A stretch of 55,052 nucleotides of DNA from Lachnospiraceae bacterium (GTDB lineage Bacteria > Bacillota > Clostridia > Lachnospirales > Lachnospiraceae). The DNA is taken from assembly GCA_017940415.1 (NCBI GenBank), contig JAGAYR010000047.1, forward strand, positions 1 through 55,052, read 5' to 3'. Position 1 is the first letter of the stretch, and each line of letters starts with the position of its first letter. The position numbers and the translations under genes are program-made. Shown in pieces: positions 43,171 to 51,785 of the stretch. Below the pieces are notes generated by a model. The model was not told the DNA's origin. It ran no database searches and saw nothing but the letters and a program-made list of their open reading frames with translations.

Positions 43171-43199
43171 ATAATAATTTATAAACACAATAATTTCAA
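43171..43199 (-). promoter_or_regulatory. ftsZ promoter
   Basis: Minus strand: -35 TTGAAA (43194-43199), 17 bases, -10 TATTAT (43171-43176), in the 91-base gap between ftsQ and ftsZ. Confidence 0.75.
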
Positions 43200-43223
43200 C
43201 TATTTATGAAATATCTGGTGTTA

Positions 43224-43976
43224 TCAATTTGTATCATCCGGGGTGAAAACATAAATCCCCTCTTCGCTGTATTCTTCCATATCCAGAACACCGCTCAGAT
43301 TTCCCACACGCTCAAGGAAGGTTCCCAAAAGCATTACTTTGTCTTCTATACCCTCTTCATCAGTGCCCAGATCCACTCTGGCATTGCCGAAATATACGGT
43401 AACTTCGCCGTTTTCATGAAAGTGAATCCTGTCTGCGCTAAGTTCGTACTTACCGAGAAGTTTGGTAAGATCCAGTGTTCTTGCGAATATATCGGTGTCA
43501 TCGGATGACAGCGGCTTTCCAACCTGAATTCCCGAGAAAACAATACCTGTAACCTGAGGAATTCCCGCCGTAAGAACATCGGAACTCTCTACAACCGTTC
43601 CGTCTTTATCGAAGTAAATGTACCTGTCCAGATACTTTACATATCCCGCAAGTGCCTTTTCGAAAACCCTGATCCTTATGGAATCCGATGAAACAACTTC
43701 AACGGTTATGGCATCTACAAAAGGCACATCGGTTATCTTTTTATTCTTGTATTTAAGCGAAAGGACAACGGAGTTATCACCAAGAGGTCCGTTCATTACT
43801 ATGTCTATGATCTGCTGATTTGTGTAATGCGTGTTTCCGTCAACATATATCTTGGCAGGATCGACTCTGTAGATCTCTATGAAATATTCAATTCCCATTA
43901 CGCAGGCAAATACTATCAGGAATATCAGCAGAGGTACCATTATCCTGCGAAATCCCCTGCCCCTGCGGGCGCTCAT
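43224..43976 (-). CDS. ftsQ: cell division protein FtsQ/DivIB
   Basis: 250 aa. A short basic cytoplasmic N-terminus (MSARRGRGFRR) and one membrane helix (MVPLLIFLIVFACVMGIEYF) precede the extracellular POTRA domain (VDPAKIYVDGNTHYTNQQI, VEVVSSDSIRIRVFEK) and the FtsQ beta domain (YFDKDGTVVESSDVL). It joins FtsL and FtsB-like proteins in the divisome. The ATG overlaps the ftsW stop by 4 bases. Confidence 0.93.
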   Translation of the reverse strand: MSARRGRGFRRIMVPLLIFLIVFACVMGIEYFIEIYRVDPAKIYVDGNTHYTNQQIIDIVMNGPLGDNSVVLSLKYKNKKITDVPFVDAITVEVVSSDSIRIRVFEKALAGYVKYLDRYIYFDKDGTVVESSDVLTAGIPQVTGIVFSGIQVGKPLSSDDTDIFARTLDLTKLLGKYELSADRIHFHENGEVTVYFGNARVDLGTDEEGIEDKVMLLGTFLERVGNLSGVLDMEEYSEEGIYVFTPDDTN

Positions 43977-45211
43977 GCTCTCCTGCTTTCTGCTCTGGTT
44001 GCCCTGTCGATGTTAAGAACAAGTCCTACTTCGATAAGGAGGAACAGAGCGGATGAACCGCCGTATGAAATAAAGGGAAGTGACACACCGGTGTTGGGAA
44101 TCGATCCTGTAACAACCGCGATGTTAAGAACTATCTGAATCGCAAAGTGGGCCATAACTCCGCTTACTATCATGAATTCATATCTGTCTTTGGTATTTCG
44201 TGCAATGTAATACATGCGGTAGATCATAAGCGCAAACATGATCATAAGTGCGATAGCACCTACGATTCCAAGTTCCTCACATATAACCGCAAAGATCATA
44301 TCGTTATGAGGCTCGGGAAGTACGGATACTTTCTGAACGCTCTGTCCGAGTCCTCTTCCGAATACTCCGCCGTTACCGATCGCATATAATCCCTGAAGCA
44401 TCTGGTGTGCGGATGTTTCGGTGGAATTCTCGGGACGAAGCCATGAAGAAATTCTGGTAAGTCTGAATGATCCGTCCGATGCACCTTCCTTTGATGCAAC
44501 ATACATAACAAGTCCGCCCGCCGCGGCAAGTCCCAGCAGCGTAAGTCCGATATATTTCTTGTAATCCGCAGCCGCAACAAAACACATTACGAATGAGATT
44601 GCAAAAACAATAAGTGCGGAACTGAGGTTATCGGTAAGTGTGTAAAGAAGGAGTGATGCAAACGATGCGATTCCCATGCAGAACAGGAATCCCTTCCATG
44701 ATGAGATCAATTTGTTTCCCATGGAGTTGATCATCGCTGCAAGGAACAGGATCATGAAAAGCTTGGTGATCTCTGCGGGCTGAAGTCTCTGTCCGACAAA
44801 GGGAACCTGTATCCATCTTCTCGCACCGTGTGATTCGATACCGAAGGGAATAACGAGGAAGATAACTCCGATCGCAACCGCAAGGAAGAAGTATTTAAAT
44901 CTCTCGATCTTCTTGAGCGGAACAAATAAAGTAACGATCATACAGAATAATCCGAGGACATCCGCAATGATCTGTTTTCTGAAAAAGTAAGACGAATCTC
45001 CAAAGTCTCTGAGCGCAACATAAGATGATGCGGAATAAACCATGAGGAGTCCGAATCCCACCAGGAACAACACGATAAACAGCAGATTGAGATCGATGTT
45101 GCTCTCAATATAACCGCCCAGTTCCGAAGTTGTTCCCTTCAGATCCAGGTTTCTCATATTGATAACATTATTCCGTTTTGAATGCTTTTTATCTGCCATG
45201 TTTGTTATCAA
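43973..45211 (-). CDS. ftsW: peptidoglycan glycosyltransferase FtsW
   Basis: 412 aa, about ten membrane helices. SEDS-family motifs are visible: VYSASSYVALRDFGDSSYFF, GARRWIQVPFVGQRLQPAEI, QGLYAIGNGGVFGRGLGQS, LPEPHNDMIFAVICEELG and the GVSLPFISYGGSS region. It polymerises septal glycan strands with its partner class B PBP, the preceding gene. The start is TTG at 45209-45211 overlapping the ftsI stop, or ATG at 45197-45199; neither has a strong ribosome binding site. Confidence 0.96.
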   Translation of the reverse strand: MITNMADKKHSKRNNVINMRNLDLKGTTSELGGYIESNIDLNLLFIVLFLVGFGLLMVYSASSYVALRDFGDSSYFFRKQIIADVLGLFCMIVTLFVPLKKIERFKYFFLAVAIGVIFLVIPFGIESHGARRWIQVPFVGQRLQPAEITKLFMILFLAAMINSMGNKLISSWKGFLFCMGIASFASLLLYTLTDNLSSALIVFAISFVMCFVAAADYKKYIGLTLLGLAAAGGLVMYVASKEGASDGSFRLTRISSWLRPENSTETSAHQMLQGLYAIGNGGVFGRGLGQSVQKVSVLPEPHNDMIFAVICEELGIVGAIALMIMFALMIYRMYYIARNTKDRYEFMIVSGVMAHFAIQIVLNIAVVTGSIPNTGVSLPFISYGGSSALFLLIEVGLVLNIDRATRAESRRA

Positions 45212-47508
45212 TTGCCTTGCTGATTATTTTCGGATTCGATGCTTTCGTTAACGGGTATCGAATCATCAAGTATGGTCTGTGTTACTGTTGCAAGTTCTCC
45301 GGTATCGGCATCGTAATATTTTCCGTCAGGGCCTACACGATAGCCGGTTGCGGGGTCAATGGGGAAACTCATCCATCTGGGATAAACGTTTGCTGTCTCT
45401 CCGGTTGAATCGGTGATTTCCTGCATCTCGATTTCTTCGTAAGGATCCTCTCCGCCGGGATCTGTGGTTTCTTCATCGGAACCCTGTGTATATCTCAAAG
45501 TATTTTCAAGTTGCTTTTCTTCGAGATATCTGATCTCTTCATCGGTGAGAGGCTCAGTCATATAAATTCCCATGTAGGGAAGTACTTCCTGTAAGATGTC
45601 CCTGCAAAGAAGACATGCATATTTTACGTTGTCCTGCTTTGCAAAATTAGGTCTGTCGATTACAACGTAAATCGCAATCTGAGGATCGTCCGCAGGTGCA
45701 AATCCCATGAAGGAAATGACGATCTGTCCGGTCTCACGGGGAATGGTCTGTGCGGTTCCGGTCTTTCCGCCGATTGCGTAACCGTAAGGTCTTGCGTTAC
45801 GTCCGCTTCGTCTGGATCCGCCCTCTTCCATTACGGTTGCTCTGCAGTACTGTCTGATCCTGTCTGATACGGATTCCGATACGGTCTGCTTAAGGATTCT
45901 GGGCTCGATATTTTCGATGACCGCACCGGTTGAATCGGTGATCTTGCTTACAAGGTGGGGCTCGTAATAATATCCACCGTTTATAAGCGAACTGTACCCG
46001 CAGATCATTTGGATCATGGTCGCGTTAAAGTTCTGTCCGAATGAATTGGTAGCAAGGTCGACCGCACCCATTGTCTGAGGAGTATATACAAGAGTATCGG
46101 TTCTTGCTTCTCCCGCAAGATCGATATTTGTCTTAAGTCCGAGATTAAATACTCTCTGGTACTTGCACATGTTCTCGGTTCCGAGAGACTGTGCGATCTT
46201 CATGAGTGCAACGTTACAGCTCCATGCGATGGAATCCTGAACGGTAACAACTCCGTCGCCGCCGGAATCATATGTATGACATTTGATGAAGTAGTTGGAA
46301 ACCTGAAGTGCTCCGTTACAGGTATATACTTCGTCTCCGGTTATGGCACCGCAGTCAAGCGCCGCTGCTACGGTAAAAGGCTTAGCGGTTGAACCGGGCT
46401 CGTAAGTATAACTGATACACTGGTTCTTCCAAAGGTTGTACAGATTGACATTGATCTGATCGGTCGTCATCTCATCCAGCATTTCCTGGGTGATGATCTC
46501 GGTTGATTTTCTGTACTCAATATATCCGCCCGCATTGGTTACGGCTTCGTATAAATTACATCCGATGAGAGGATCGGTATTCATGTAATCGCCGGGGTTG
46601 TATCCGGGAAAATCTGCCATTGCAAGAATCTCACCGGTGTTGATGTTCATGATGATACATCCGAGATTTTCCGCTCCGTTACCGGGACGATAATTATTCT
46701 TGTATGTCTCATTAAACTCATTCAGTTTATTTTCAACGATCATCTGAATTGTTGCATCGATGGTCGTGTGAATGGTATAGCCGTCAACCGCAGGCTTAAT
46801 GGTGCGCTCGAGAGTCGCATCCTCATTCTGATATCCGTACTCTCTTCCGTCGGTTCCGGTAAGCACATCTTCGTAATACTCTTCAAGGCCGTACATTCCG
46901 CCCGAATTGGTATTACCGGTTGTGTATCCGAGAATTGTGGAGCAAAGAGTTCCCATGGGATAAACTCTCTTATACTCTTCTTCAAAAGTAACTCCGCGGA
47001 TATAAGTATTGTTTGCCTGCATATTCAGGAATTCGCTTATCTCGCCGTAAGAAAGACGCTTTGCAAGAATCCTGTACTGGCTGGTCTGATTGTTTAATAC
47101 GAATGTACGAAGTTCGTTAATATCGATCTGAGGGAAGCATGCACCGAGTGCGGTAAGGGTGGGCTCCAGATATCTGTCATCGTCATAAGTGGTCATAACG
47201 GAGGCGTCTACGATCAGGTTATAAACCTTTTCGCTGGTAGCCAAAATAGTACCCTTTGAGTCAACAATATCCCCTCTTCTGAAGGGGATGATAACAGAGT
47301 CATATCTTTGATTTGATAAAACTATTCTCTGATACTCTTCACCGTTGTCTCTGACTATTTTAACAAGCCTAATGGTAAGGGCCGCAAGCATCACCAATAA
47401 AATCGAAAACAAGACAGTCAGCTTATTAAACCTGATCTGCCTTGCCGAGAACGTGCCCCGATTATTCTTTTTTGAATTGTTTTTTGTATTCTTTTTCCGA
47501 ACTGCCAT
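45208..47508 (-). CDS. ftsI: class B penicillin-binding protein (FtsI/PBP2B-like)
   Basis: 766 aa. A basic N-terminus, one membrane helix (VLFSILLVMLAALTIRLV) and a PBP dimer domain precede the transpeptidase with Ser373-x-x-Lys376 (EPGSTAKPF), SCN 430-432 and KTG 582-584 (GGKTGTAQT). The C-terminal 120 residues are acidic linker-like, with no PASTA domain, so it resembles FtsI/PBP2B rather than SpoVD. It cross-links septal peptidoglycan with FtsW, whose gene overlaps its stop. It begins 5 bases behind ftsL, without a clear ribosome binding site of its own. Confidence 0.95.
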   Translation of the reverse strand: MAVRKKNTKNNSKKNNRGTFSARQIRFNKLTVLFSILLVMLAALTIRLVKIVRDNGEEYQRIVLSNQRYDSVIIPFRRGDIVDSKGTILATSEKVYNLIVDASVMTTYDDDRYLEPTLTALGACFPQIDINELRTFVLNNQTSQYRILAKRLSYGEISEFLNMQANNTYIRGVTFEEEYKRVYPMGTLCSTILGYTTGNTNSGGMYGLEEYYEDVLTGTDGREYGYQNEDATLERTIKPAVDGYTIHTTIDATIQMIVENKLNEFNETYKNNYRPGNGAENLGCIIMNINTGEILAMADFPGYNPGDYMNTDPLIGCNLYEAVTNAGGYIEYRKSTEIITQEMLDEMTTDQINVNLYNLWKNQCISYTYEPGSTAKPFTVAAALDCGAITGDEVYTCNGALQVSNYFIKCHTYDSGGDGVVTVQDSIAWSCNVALMKIAQSLGTENMCKYQRVFNLGLKTNIDLAGEARTDTLVYTPQTMGAVDLATNSFGQNFNATMIQMICGYSSLINGGYYYEPHLVSKITDSTGAVIENIEPRILKQTVSESVSDRIRQYCRATVMEEGGSRRSGRNARPYGYAIGGKTGTAQTIPRETGQIVISFMGFAPADDPQIAIYVVIDRPNFAKQDNVKYACLLCRDILQEVLPYMGIYMTEPLTDEEIRYLEEKQLENTLRYTQGSDEETTDPGGEDPYEEIEMQEITDSTGETANVYPRWMSFPIDPATGYRVGPDGKYYDADTGELATVTQTILDDSIPVNESIESENNQQGN

Positions 47509-47513
47509 TTGTT

Positions 47514-47954
47514 TTAGTTACCGTATCTTCTCATGTAATCGCCGGTTTCTCCTGAGTAGAAACAAATCTGACCTTCATCCGCATAAGTCATTCCAAGCTC
47601 TCCCCTTGCAACTGCTTCGATGGAAGCAAGATCAACGGAAGCCATGATGCGATTATACTCTGCATCATTGTGTGAGATCATGGTGTTGAGCTCTGATCTC
47701 TTGCTGGTTACGGAACGGCTCATCTCGGTAAGCTCACTGCGAAGCCTTACATATGATACCATCATATATGCACAAACGGCAAAAGAAAGTACAGCAAACA
47801 TAAAAGATGCTGCAACGGGAAGGGAAAGGCGTCTTCTTGCGACCTTTCTCTTGGGTGCCTTGTGCTCAGCGGGACGAACATAAGGTCTTGCGGGAGCTTC
47901 TTTTCTGACTGCTGTGCCCTGTATGAAATCTGAATAATTTGTACGAATTGCCAT
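47514..47954 (-). CDS. ftsL: cell division protein FtsL
   Basis: 146 aa. A basic cytoplasmic N-terminus (KRKVARRRL), one membrane helix (PVAASFMFAVLSFAVCAYMMV) and a short extracellular coiled coil (LRSELTEMSRSVTSKRSEL) precede EAVARGELGMTYADEGQI, the usual FtsL end. It lies between rsmH and ftsI, the canonical place for ftsL, and links FtsQ with FtsW/FtsI. TTAGGA precedes the ATG. Confidence 0.88.
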   Translation of the reverse strand: MAIRTNYSDFIQGTAVRKEAPARPYVRPAEHKAPKRKVARRRLSLPVAASFMFAVLSFAVCAYMMVSYVRLRSELTEMSRSVTSKRSELNTMISHNDAEYNRIMASVDLASIEAVARGELGMTYADEGQICFYSGETGDYMRRYGN

Positions 47955-48007
47955 TTTCCTAATCCCCCTCTTTATAACTGAAGAATCCTTTCTTCAAAGA
48001 GCTATTT

Positions 48008-48940
48008 TCATTTTGTTTTTTCGAATACCCTGAGCTTTGCACTTCTGGATCTCGGATTTATTTCTATTTCTTCATCCGTCGGAGCTATGGGCTTCTTGGT
48101 TATCACTTTTCCTTTTGATACCTTTCCGCATACGCACTGAGGAAATCCGGGTGGACATGTGCAGGGATTTTCAAATCTCTTGAATGCGTTCTTTACTATC
48201 CTGTCTTCCAGTGAATGGAAGGTTATGATGCAAAGCCTTCCGCCGGGATTCAAGAAATCCGCCATCTCATCGAGCGAGTTCTCAAGTACGTCCAATTCTT
48301 CGTTGCAGGCAATGCGGAGTGCCTGATATGTCTGTCTTGAAGGATGTCCGCCCGCTCTGAATTTGGCAGGTATCGAATCCTTTATGATCTCGTTAAGTTC
48401 GAAGGTTGTTTCTATCTTCTTTTTGCTTCTTGCCTTGCAGATGTTTAAAGCAATATTCGAAGCAAATTTCTCTTCTCCGTAATCTCTCAATATCCTTCTG
48501 ATCTCTTCTTCCGGATATTCGTTAACTATCACCGCAGCGGATAAATCTTTTCTCGTATCCATCCTCATATCGAGAGGTGCGTCATAGTTGTAGGAAAAAC
48601 CTCTGTCTCCCTGATCGAACTGCCAGGAGCTGACTCCCAGATCAAGAAGTATTCCGTCCGCGCCGCTCACTCCCATTTCCTTGAGGATCCTTACGGCATT
48701 TCGGTAATTGTCTCTTATTACCGTCACGTTCTTTTCATAGGGCTTAAGCCTTTCGCTTGCCGCTTCTATCGCATCCGAGTCCTGATCCACTCCGTAGAGA
48801 TGTCCGGTCTCGAGTTTTGAAGCAATTAAGGAGGAGTGGCCCGCTCCGCCGAGTGTTCCGTCGAGGTAAACACCGTCGGAACGGACCATCATGCATTCAA
48901 TAGTTTCATTTAAGAGTACTGAGATGTGTTTGAATTCCAT
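48008..48940 (-). CDS. rsmH: 16S rRNA m4C1402 methyltransferase RsmH (MraW)
   Basis: 310 aa, normal length. HISVLLNETIECM, the SAM motif YLDGTLGGAGHSSLIASKL, GILLDLGVSSWQFDQGDRGFS, HPSRQTYQALRIACNEEL, IITFHSLEDRIVKNAF and the end NPRSRSAKLRVFEK are all RsmH hallmarks. It methylates N4 of C1402 in 16S rRNA. It follows mraZ by 3 bases, in the standard mraZ-rsmH-ftsL order. Confidence 0.98.
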   Translation of the reverse strand: MEFKHISVLLNETIECMMVRSDGVYLDGTLGGAGHSSLIASKLETGHLYGVDQDSDAIEAASERLKPYEKNVTVIRDNYRNAVRILKEMGVSGADGILLDLGVSSWQFDQGDRGFSYNYDAPLDMRMDTRKDLSAAVIVNEYPEEEIRRILRDYGEEKFASNIALNICKARSKKKIETTFELNEIIKDSIPAKFRAGGHPSRQTYQALRIACNEELDVLENSLDEMADFLNPGGRLCIITFHSLEDRIVKNAFKRFENPCTCPPGFPQCVCGKVSKGKVITKKPIAPTDEEIEINPRSRSAKLRVFEKTK

Positions 48941-48943
48941 CTG

Positions 48944-49387
48944 TCAGATAACTATTCCTCTTTCAAAAAGGTTCTTTGCAGCATCCTCGGGGCTTACATT
49001 TCCTGCCTCGGCATTCCACTTATCAGTGTCCCAAACCTCTGCTCTGCCGTCCGCAGTTCCCACTATCGTTACATCCTTCTTAAGTCCCGCATATTCCATG
49101 AGTGATGCAGGTACCAGAACTCTTCCGTGTGAATCGATGTCGACTCTTGTTGCACCCGATCCGAAGAATCTCTTTATCTGACGAGCCTGAGGATCAAATG
49201 AAGGAAGAGAATTGAGTTTTTCGGAAAAAAGATTCCATTCTTCGTCGGAATAAATGACGAGGCATCCGTCAAAACCTTTGGAAATTACGAATGATTCGCC
49301 TAATACCGTGCTGAATTTCGAAGGAACAGACATACGGCCCTTGGCGTCAATTGTTCGATTGTATTCGCCGATGAGACCGGTCATCAC
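48944..49387 (-). CDS. mraZ: transcriptional regulator MraZ
   Basis: 147 aa. Two AbrB-like swapped-hairpin repeats are seen: EYNRTIDAKGRMSVPSKF and TRVDIDSHGRVLVPASLMEYAGL, each with the DxKGR/DxxGR motif. MraZ forms rings and represses the division cluster by binding TGGGA-type repeats. Three TCCCA boxes lie in the promoter region upstream. The frame begins GTG-ATG (49385-49387 or 49382-49384), with AGAAGG 6 or 9 bases upstream. Confidence 0.97.
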   Translation of the reverse strand: MMTGLIGEYNRTIDAKGRMSVPSKFSTVLGESFVISKGFDGCLVIYSDEEWNLFSEKLNSLPSFDPQARQIKRFFGSGATRVDIDSHGRVLVPASLMEYAGLKKDVTIVGTADGRAEVWDTDKWNAEAGNVSPEDAAKNLFERGIVI

Positions 49388-49462
49388 TCGTTACCTTCTT
49401 GAAACGCTTGATTTTACTGGGTTTTGTGGGATTGTGTCTGTGGAATTGTGGTTTGATGTTTT

Positions 49463-49498
49463 TCCCACTCTTTGGGATATTTTTCCCACTTATTCCCA
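49463..49498 (-). promoter_or_regulatory. MraZ operator repeats
   Basis: On the minus strand TGGGA occurs at 49494-49498, 49484-49488 and 49463-49467, spaced 10 and 21 bases, one and two helical turns on the same face. Established: MraZ binds direct TGGGN repeats with 5-base spacers upstream of its own gene. Confidence 0.8.
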
Positions 49499-49509
49499 CC
49501 GACACGTTA

Positions 49510-49538
49510 ATAATACCGAATTTATTAAGGGATTGCAA
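49510..49538 (-). promoter_or_regulatory. mraZ promoter
   Basis: Minus strand: -35 TTGCAA (49533-49538), 17 bases, -10 TATTAT (49510-49515). The MraZ boxes lie just downstream, where bound protein would block transcription initiation. Confidence 0.8.
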
Positions 49539-49583
49539 GCAAATTATTAAATTTGTTAATAAATTGTTTGGGTAAAAAATGAC

Positions 49584-49618
49584 AAAAAAAGACCCCCAAA
49601 ATCTACATTTTGGGAGTC
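49584..49618 (-). terminator. terminator after lgt
   Basis: A 12-bp stem with one mismatch (GACCCCCAAAAT, 49591-49602 with ATTTTGGGAGTC, 49607-49618), followed on the minus strand by TTTTTTT. Confidence 0.92.
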
Positions 49619-49647
49619 AGTTTAGACAAAGAAACTATATTTTGTTT

Positions 49648-50544
49648 TTAGTGGGAAGAAGCTTCGCAAAAAACAATAGATTTTAATTTTCCCTTGGATA
49701 TCATAACCCTGATAGCGATATCCGCTGCAAGGCTTCCTACGAACATCACAATGGCCAAAACCTGCGATACTGCTAGGGTTGTACCCGGGATAAACAACGT
49801 ATCCGTGCGGATTCCTTCGATCCAGAATCTTCCGAGACCGTAGCCTCCCAGATACCAGAGTGCCACTTCGCCGACAAATTTCTTCTTGGGCTCAAACTTG
49901 ACCATAAGAGCGACAATAGCCACGTTCCATAAACATTCATATAGGAAGGTAGGATGAACCTGTATGTAGTTCTGCCCTTCCGCCATATGAGTTCTGATGC
50001 TTTCGGATATATCCTGGGGCCTTACCCTTGAAACCGGAAGTCTCATTGCAAAGAAGTTATCCGTATATTCTCCGAACACCTCTCTGTTAAAGAAGTTTCC
50101 CCATCTTCCGAATGCCTGACCGAGAGCAAGTCCCGGAACCGAATAATCCAAAAGTCTGAACGGATTGATCTTCGTAACCTTACAATAAATAAATACGGTG
50201 GTAAATGCAGCTATGACTCCGCCGTATATTGCAAGTCCGCCCTGCCTTAAATTGAAGACCTGCATCGGGTTGTCCTTGTAGAAATCCCAGGCAAAGATCA
50301 CATAATAGATTCTTGCACCCAGAACTCCGAATACAACTCCGTAGAAAAAGAAGTCCCATATCTTCTCTTTGTCCCACCCGCCTCTTTTGGCAAGATAGGC
50401 TGCAAGTGTTCCTCCTGCAAACATTCCGAGGACAACACATATTGCATAAAGCTTTATTTCAAATCCGAATATTGGAAATCCTTCCGGAACATTCTGAAGG
50501 TCTATCCCCATATGGGGAAAAGAAATCTCGTTAGCATTCATCAT
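49648..50544 (-). CDS. lgt: prolipoprotein diacylglyceryl transferase
   Basis: 298 aa, about seven membrane helices. The Lgt signature is GQAFGRWGNFFNREVFGEY; LGARIYYVIF, GGLAIYGGVIAAF, VHPTFLYECLWN and GYGLGRFWIEGIRTD are also characteristic. It transfers diacylglycerol from phosphatidylglycerol to the lipobox Cys of lipoproteins such as the LRR protein at 24.1 kb. The ATG overlaps the ychF stop by 4 bases. Confidence 0.97.
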   Translation of the reverse strand: MMNANEISFPHMGIDLQNVPEGFPIFGFEIKLYAICVVLGMFAGGTLAAYLAKRGGWDKEKIWDFFFYGVVFGVLGARIYYVIFAWDFYKDNPMQVFNLRQGGLAIYGGVIAAFTTVFIYCKVTKINPFRLLDYSVPGLALGQAFGRWGNFFNREVFGEYTDNFFAMRLPVSRVRPQDISESIRTHMAEGQNYIQVHPTFLYECLWNVAIVALMVKFEPKKKFVGEVALWYLGGYGLGRFWIEGIRTDTLFIPGTTLAVSQVLAIVMFVGSLAADIAIRVMISKGKLKSIVFCEASSH

Positions 50545-51638
50545 ACATTAAACCTGAACAGGATAACGTCTCCGTCCTGTACAACATACTCTTTACCTTC
50601 GATACGAACGATACCCTTCTCTTTTGCTGCTGCGATAGAACCGTTATCGAGAAGATCCTGATAATTGATAACTTCTGCCTTAATGAATCCGCGTTCGAAA
50701 TCGGTGTGAATTTTACCGGCGGCCTGAGGAGCTTTGGTTCCCTTCTTGATGGTCCATGCACGGCACTCATCTTCTCCTGCGGTAAGGAAGCTCATAAGTC
50801 CGAGAAGGTCATAGCTTGCTCTTACAAGCTTCTCAAGTCCGGACTCCTTAAGACCCATAGCCTCGAGGAATTCTTTCTTTTCCTCCTCATCAAGCTCGGA
50901 GATTTCTTCCTCGGTTCTTGCGGAGATTACGAATACCTCGGAACCTTCCTCTGCAGCAAACGCACGAACTTTCTTTACATTCTCGTTGTTTGCTCCGTCA
51001 TCTGCAAGGTCGCCGTCTTCTACGTTGGCAGCATAGATAACAGGCTTGTCGGTAAGAAGGTTAAATTCCTTACGATATTTGATCTCATCTTCATCCTCGG
51101 TAACAAGGGTTCTGGCTGCGTTATTTGCCTCAAGATGAGCCTTGAATCTCTCAAGCAGGTCAAGTTCCTTAGCTGCGGTCTTGTCCATTCTCGCGGTCTT
51201 TGCGGTCTTGGCAATACGCTTCTCAAGAACTTCAAGATCTGCGAAGATAAGCTCAAGGTTAATGGTCTCGATATCTCTTATGGAATCAACGCTTCCGTCT
51301 ACATGGATAACGTTGTCATCATCAAAGCATCTTACTACGTGTACGATCGCATCTACTTCACGGATGTTTGCAAGGAACTGGTTTCCGAGTCCCTCACCCT
51401 TTGAAGCCCCCTTTACGAGTCCTGCGATATCAACGAACTCGATGGTTGCGGGAGTAACCTTCTTGGTGTTGTAGAGCTTACCAAGCTTCTCGATTCTCTC
51501 ATCGGGAACAGCTACAACTCCTACGTTGGGATCAATGGTACAAAAGGGGAAGTTCGCAGCCTGCGCTCCCGCCTTTGTAATCGAATTGAAAAGTGTGCTC
51601 TTTCCTACATTAGGAAGACCGACGATTCCTAGTTTCAT
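50541..51638 (-). CDS. ychF: redox-regulated ATPase/GTPase YchF
   Basis: 365 aa, full length. The G domain has [14 protein letters not shown] (P-loop), [19 protein letters not shown] (G3) and NVED in place of the usual NKxD, the change that makes YchF prefer ATP. The C-terminal TGS domain includes [18 protein letters not shown] and [15 protein letters not shown]. It binds ribosomes in translation stress. GGAGG is 7 bases upstream, preceded by a hairpin (GCCCGT/ACGGGC, 51653-51668). The integrase of a mobile element lies just upstream, so its native promoter may have been displaced. Confidence 0.97.
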   Translation of the reverse strand: MKLGIVGLPNVGKSTLFNSITKAGAQAANFPFCTIDPNVGVVAVPDERIEKLGKLYNTKKVTPATIEFVDIAGLVKGASKGEGLGNQFLANIREVDAIVHVVRCFDDDNVIHVDGSVDSIRDIETINLELIFADLEVLEKRIAKTAKTARMDKTAAKELDLLERFKAHLEANNAARTLVTEDEDEIKYRKEFNLLTDKPVIYAANVEDGDLADDGANNENVKKVRAFAAEEGSEVFVISARTEEEISELDEEEKKEFLEAMGLKESGLEKLVRASYDLLGLMSFLTAGEDECRAWTIKKGTKAPQAAGKIHTDFERGFIKAEVINYQDLLDNGSIAAAKEKGIVRIEGKEYVVQDGDVILFRFNV

Positions 51639-51692
51639 ATTATTTCCTCCATGCCCGTGTTTACGGGCTTTTCTCCATTTTTATTTCGGAGG

Positions 51693-51723
51693 TTTACGCC
51701 AATTTTACGCCAATTGGCGCAAA
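51693..51723. repeat. clustered ATTGGCGTAAA sites (integrase arm or att candidates)
   Basis: Exact tandem 11-mers TTTACGCCAAT at 51693-51703 and 51704-51714, plus an inverted variant ATTGGCGCAAA at 51713-51723. A near copy is at 51790-51800 (int 3' end) and an exact one at 53049-53059 upstream of int. Confidence 0.75.
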
Positions 51724-51785
51724 CCTTTTGATTATTTTTTTACTTCCCAAATCATAAATTTCAATTTCATCCACGAACTAATTCA

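Noticed and set aside
50706-51404. 232-aa plus-strand frame over ychF
   Set aside because: Shadow of ychF; no family resemblance or start signal.
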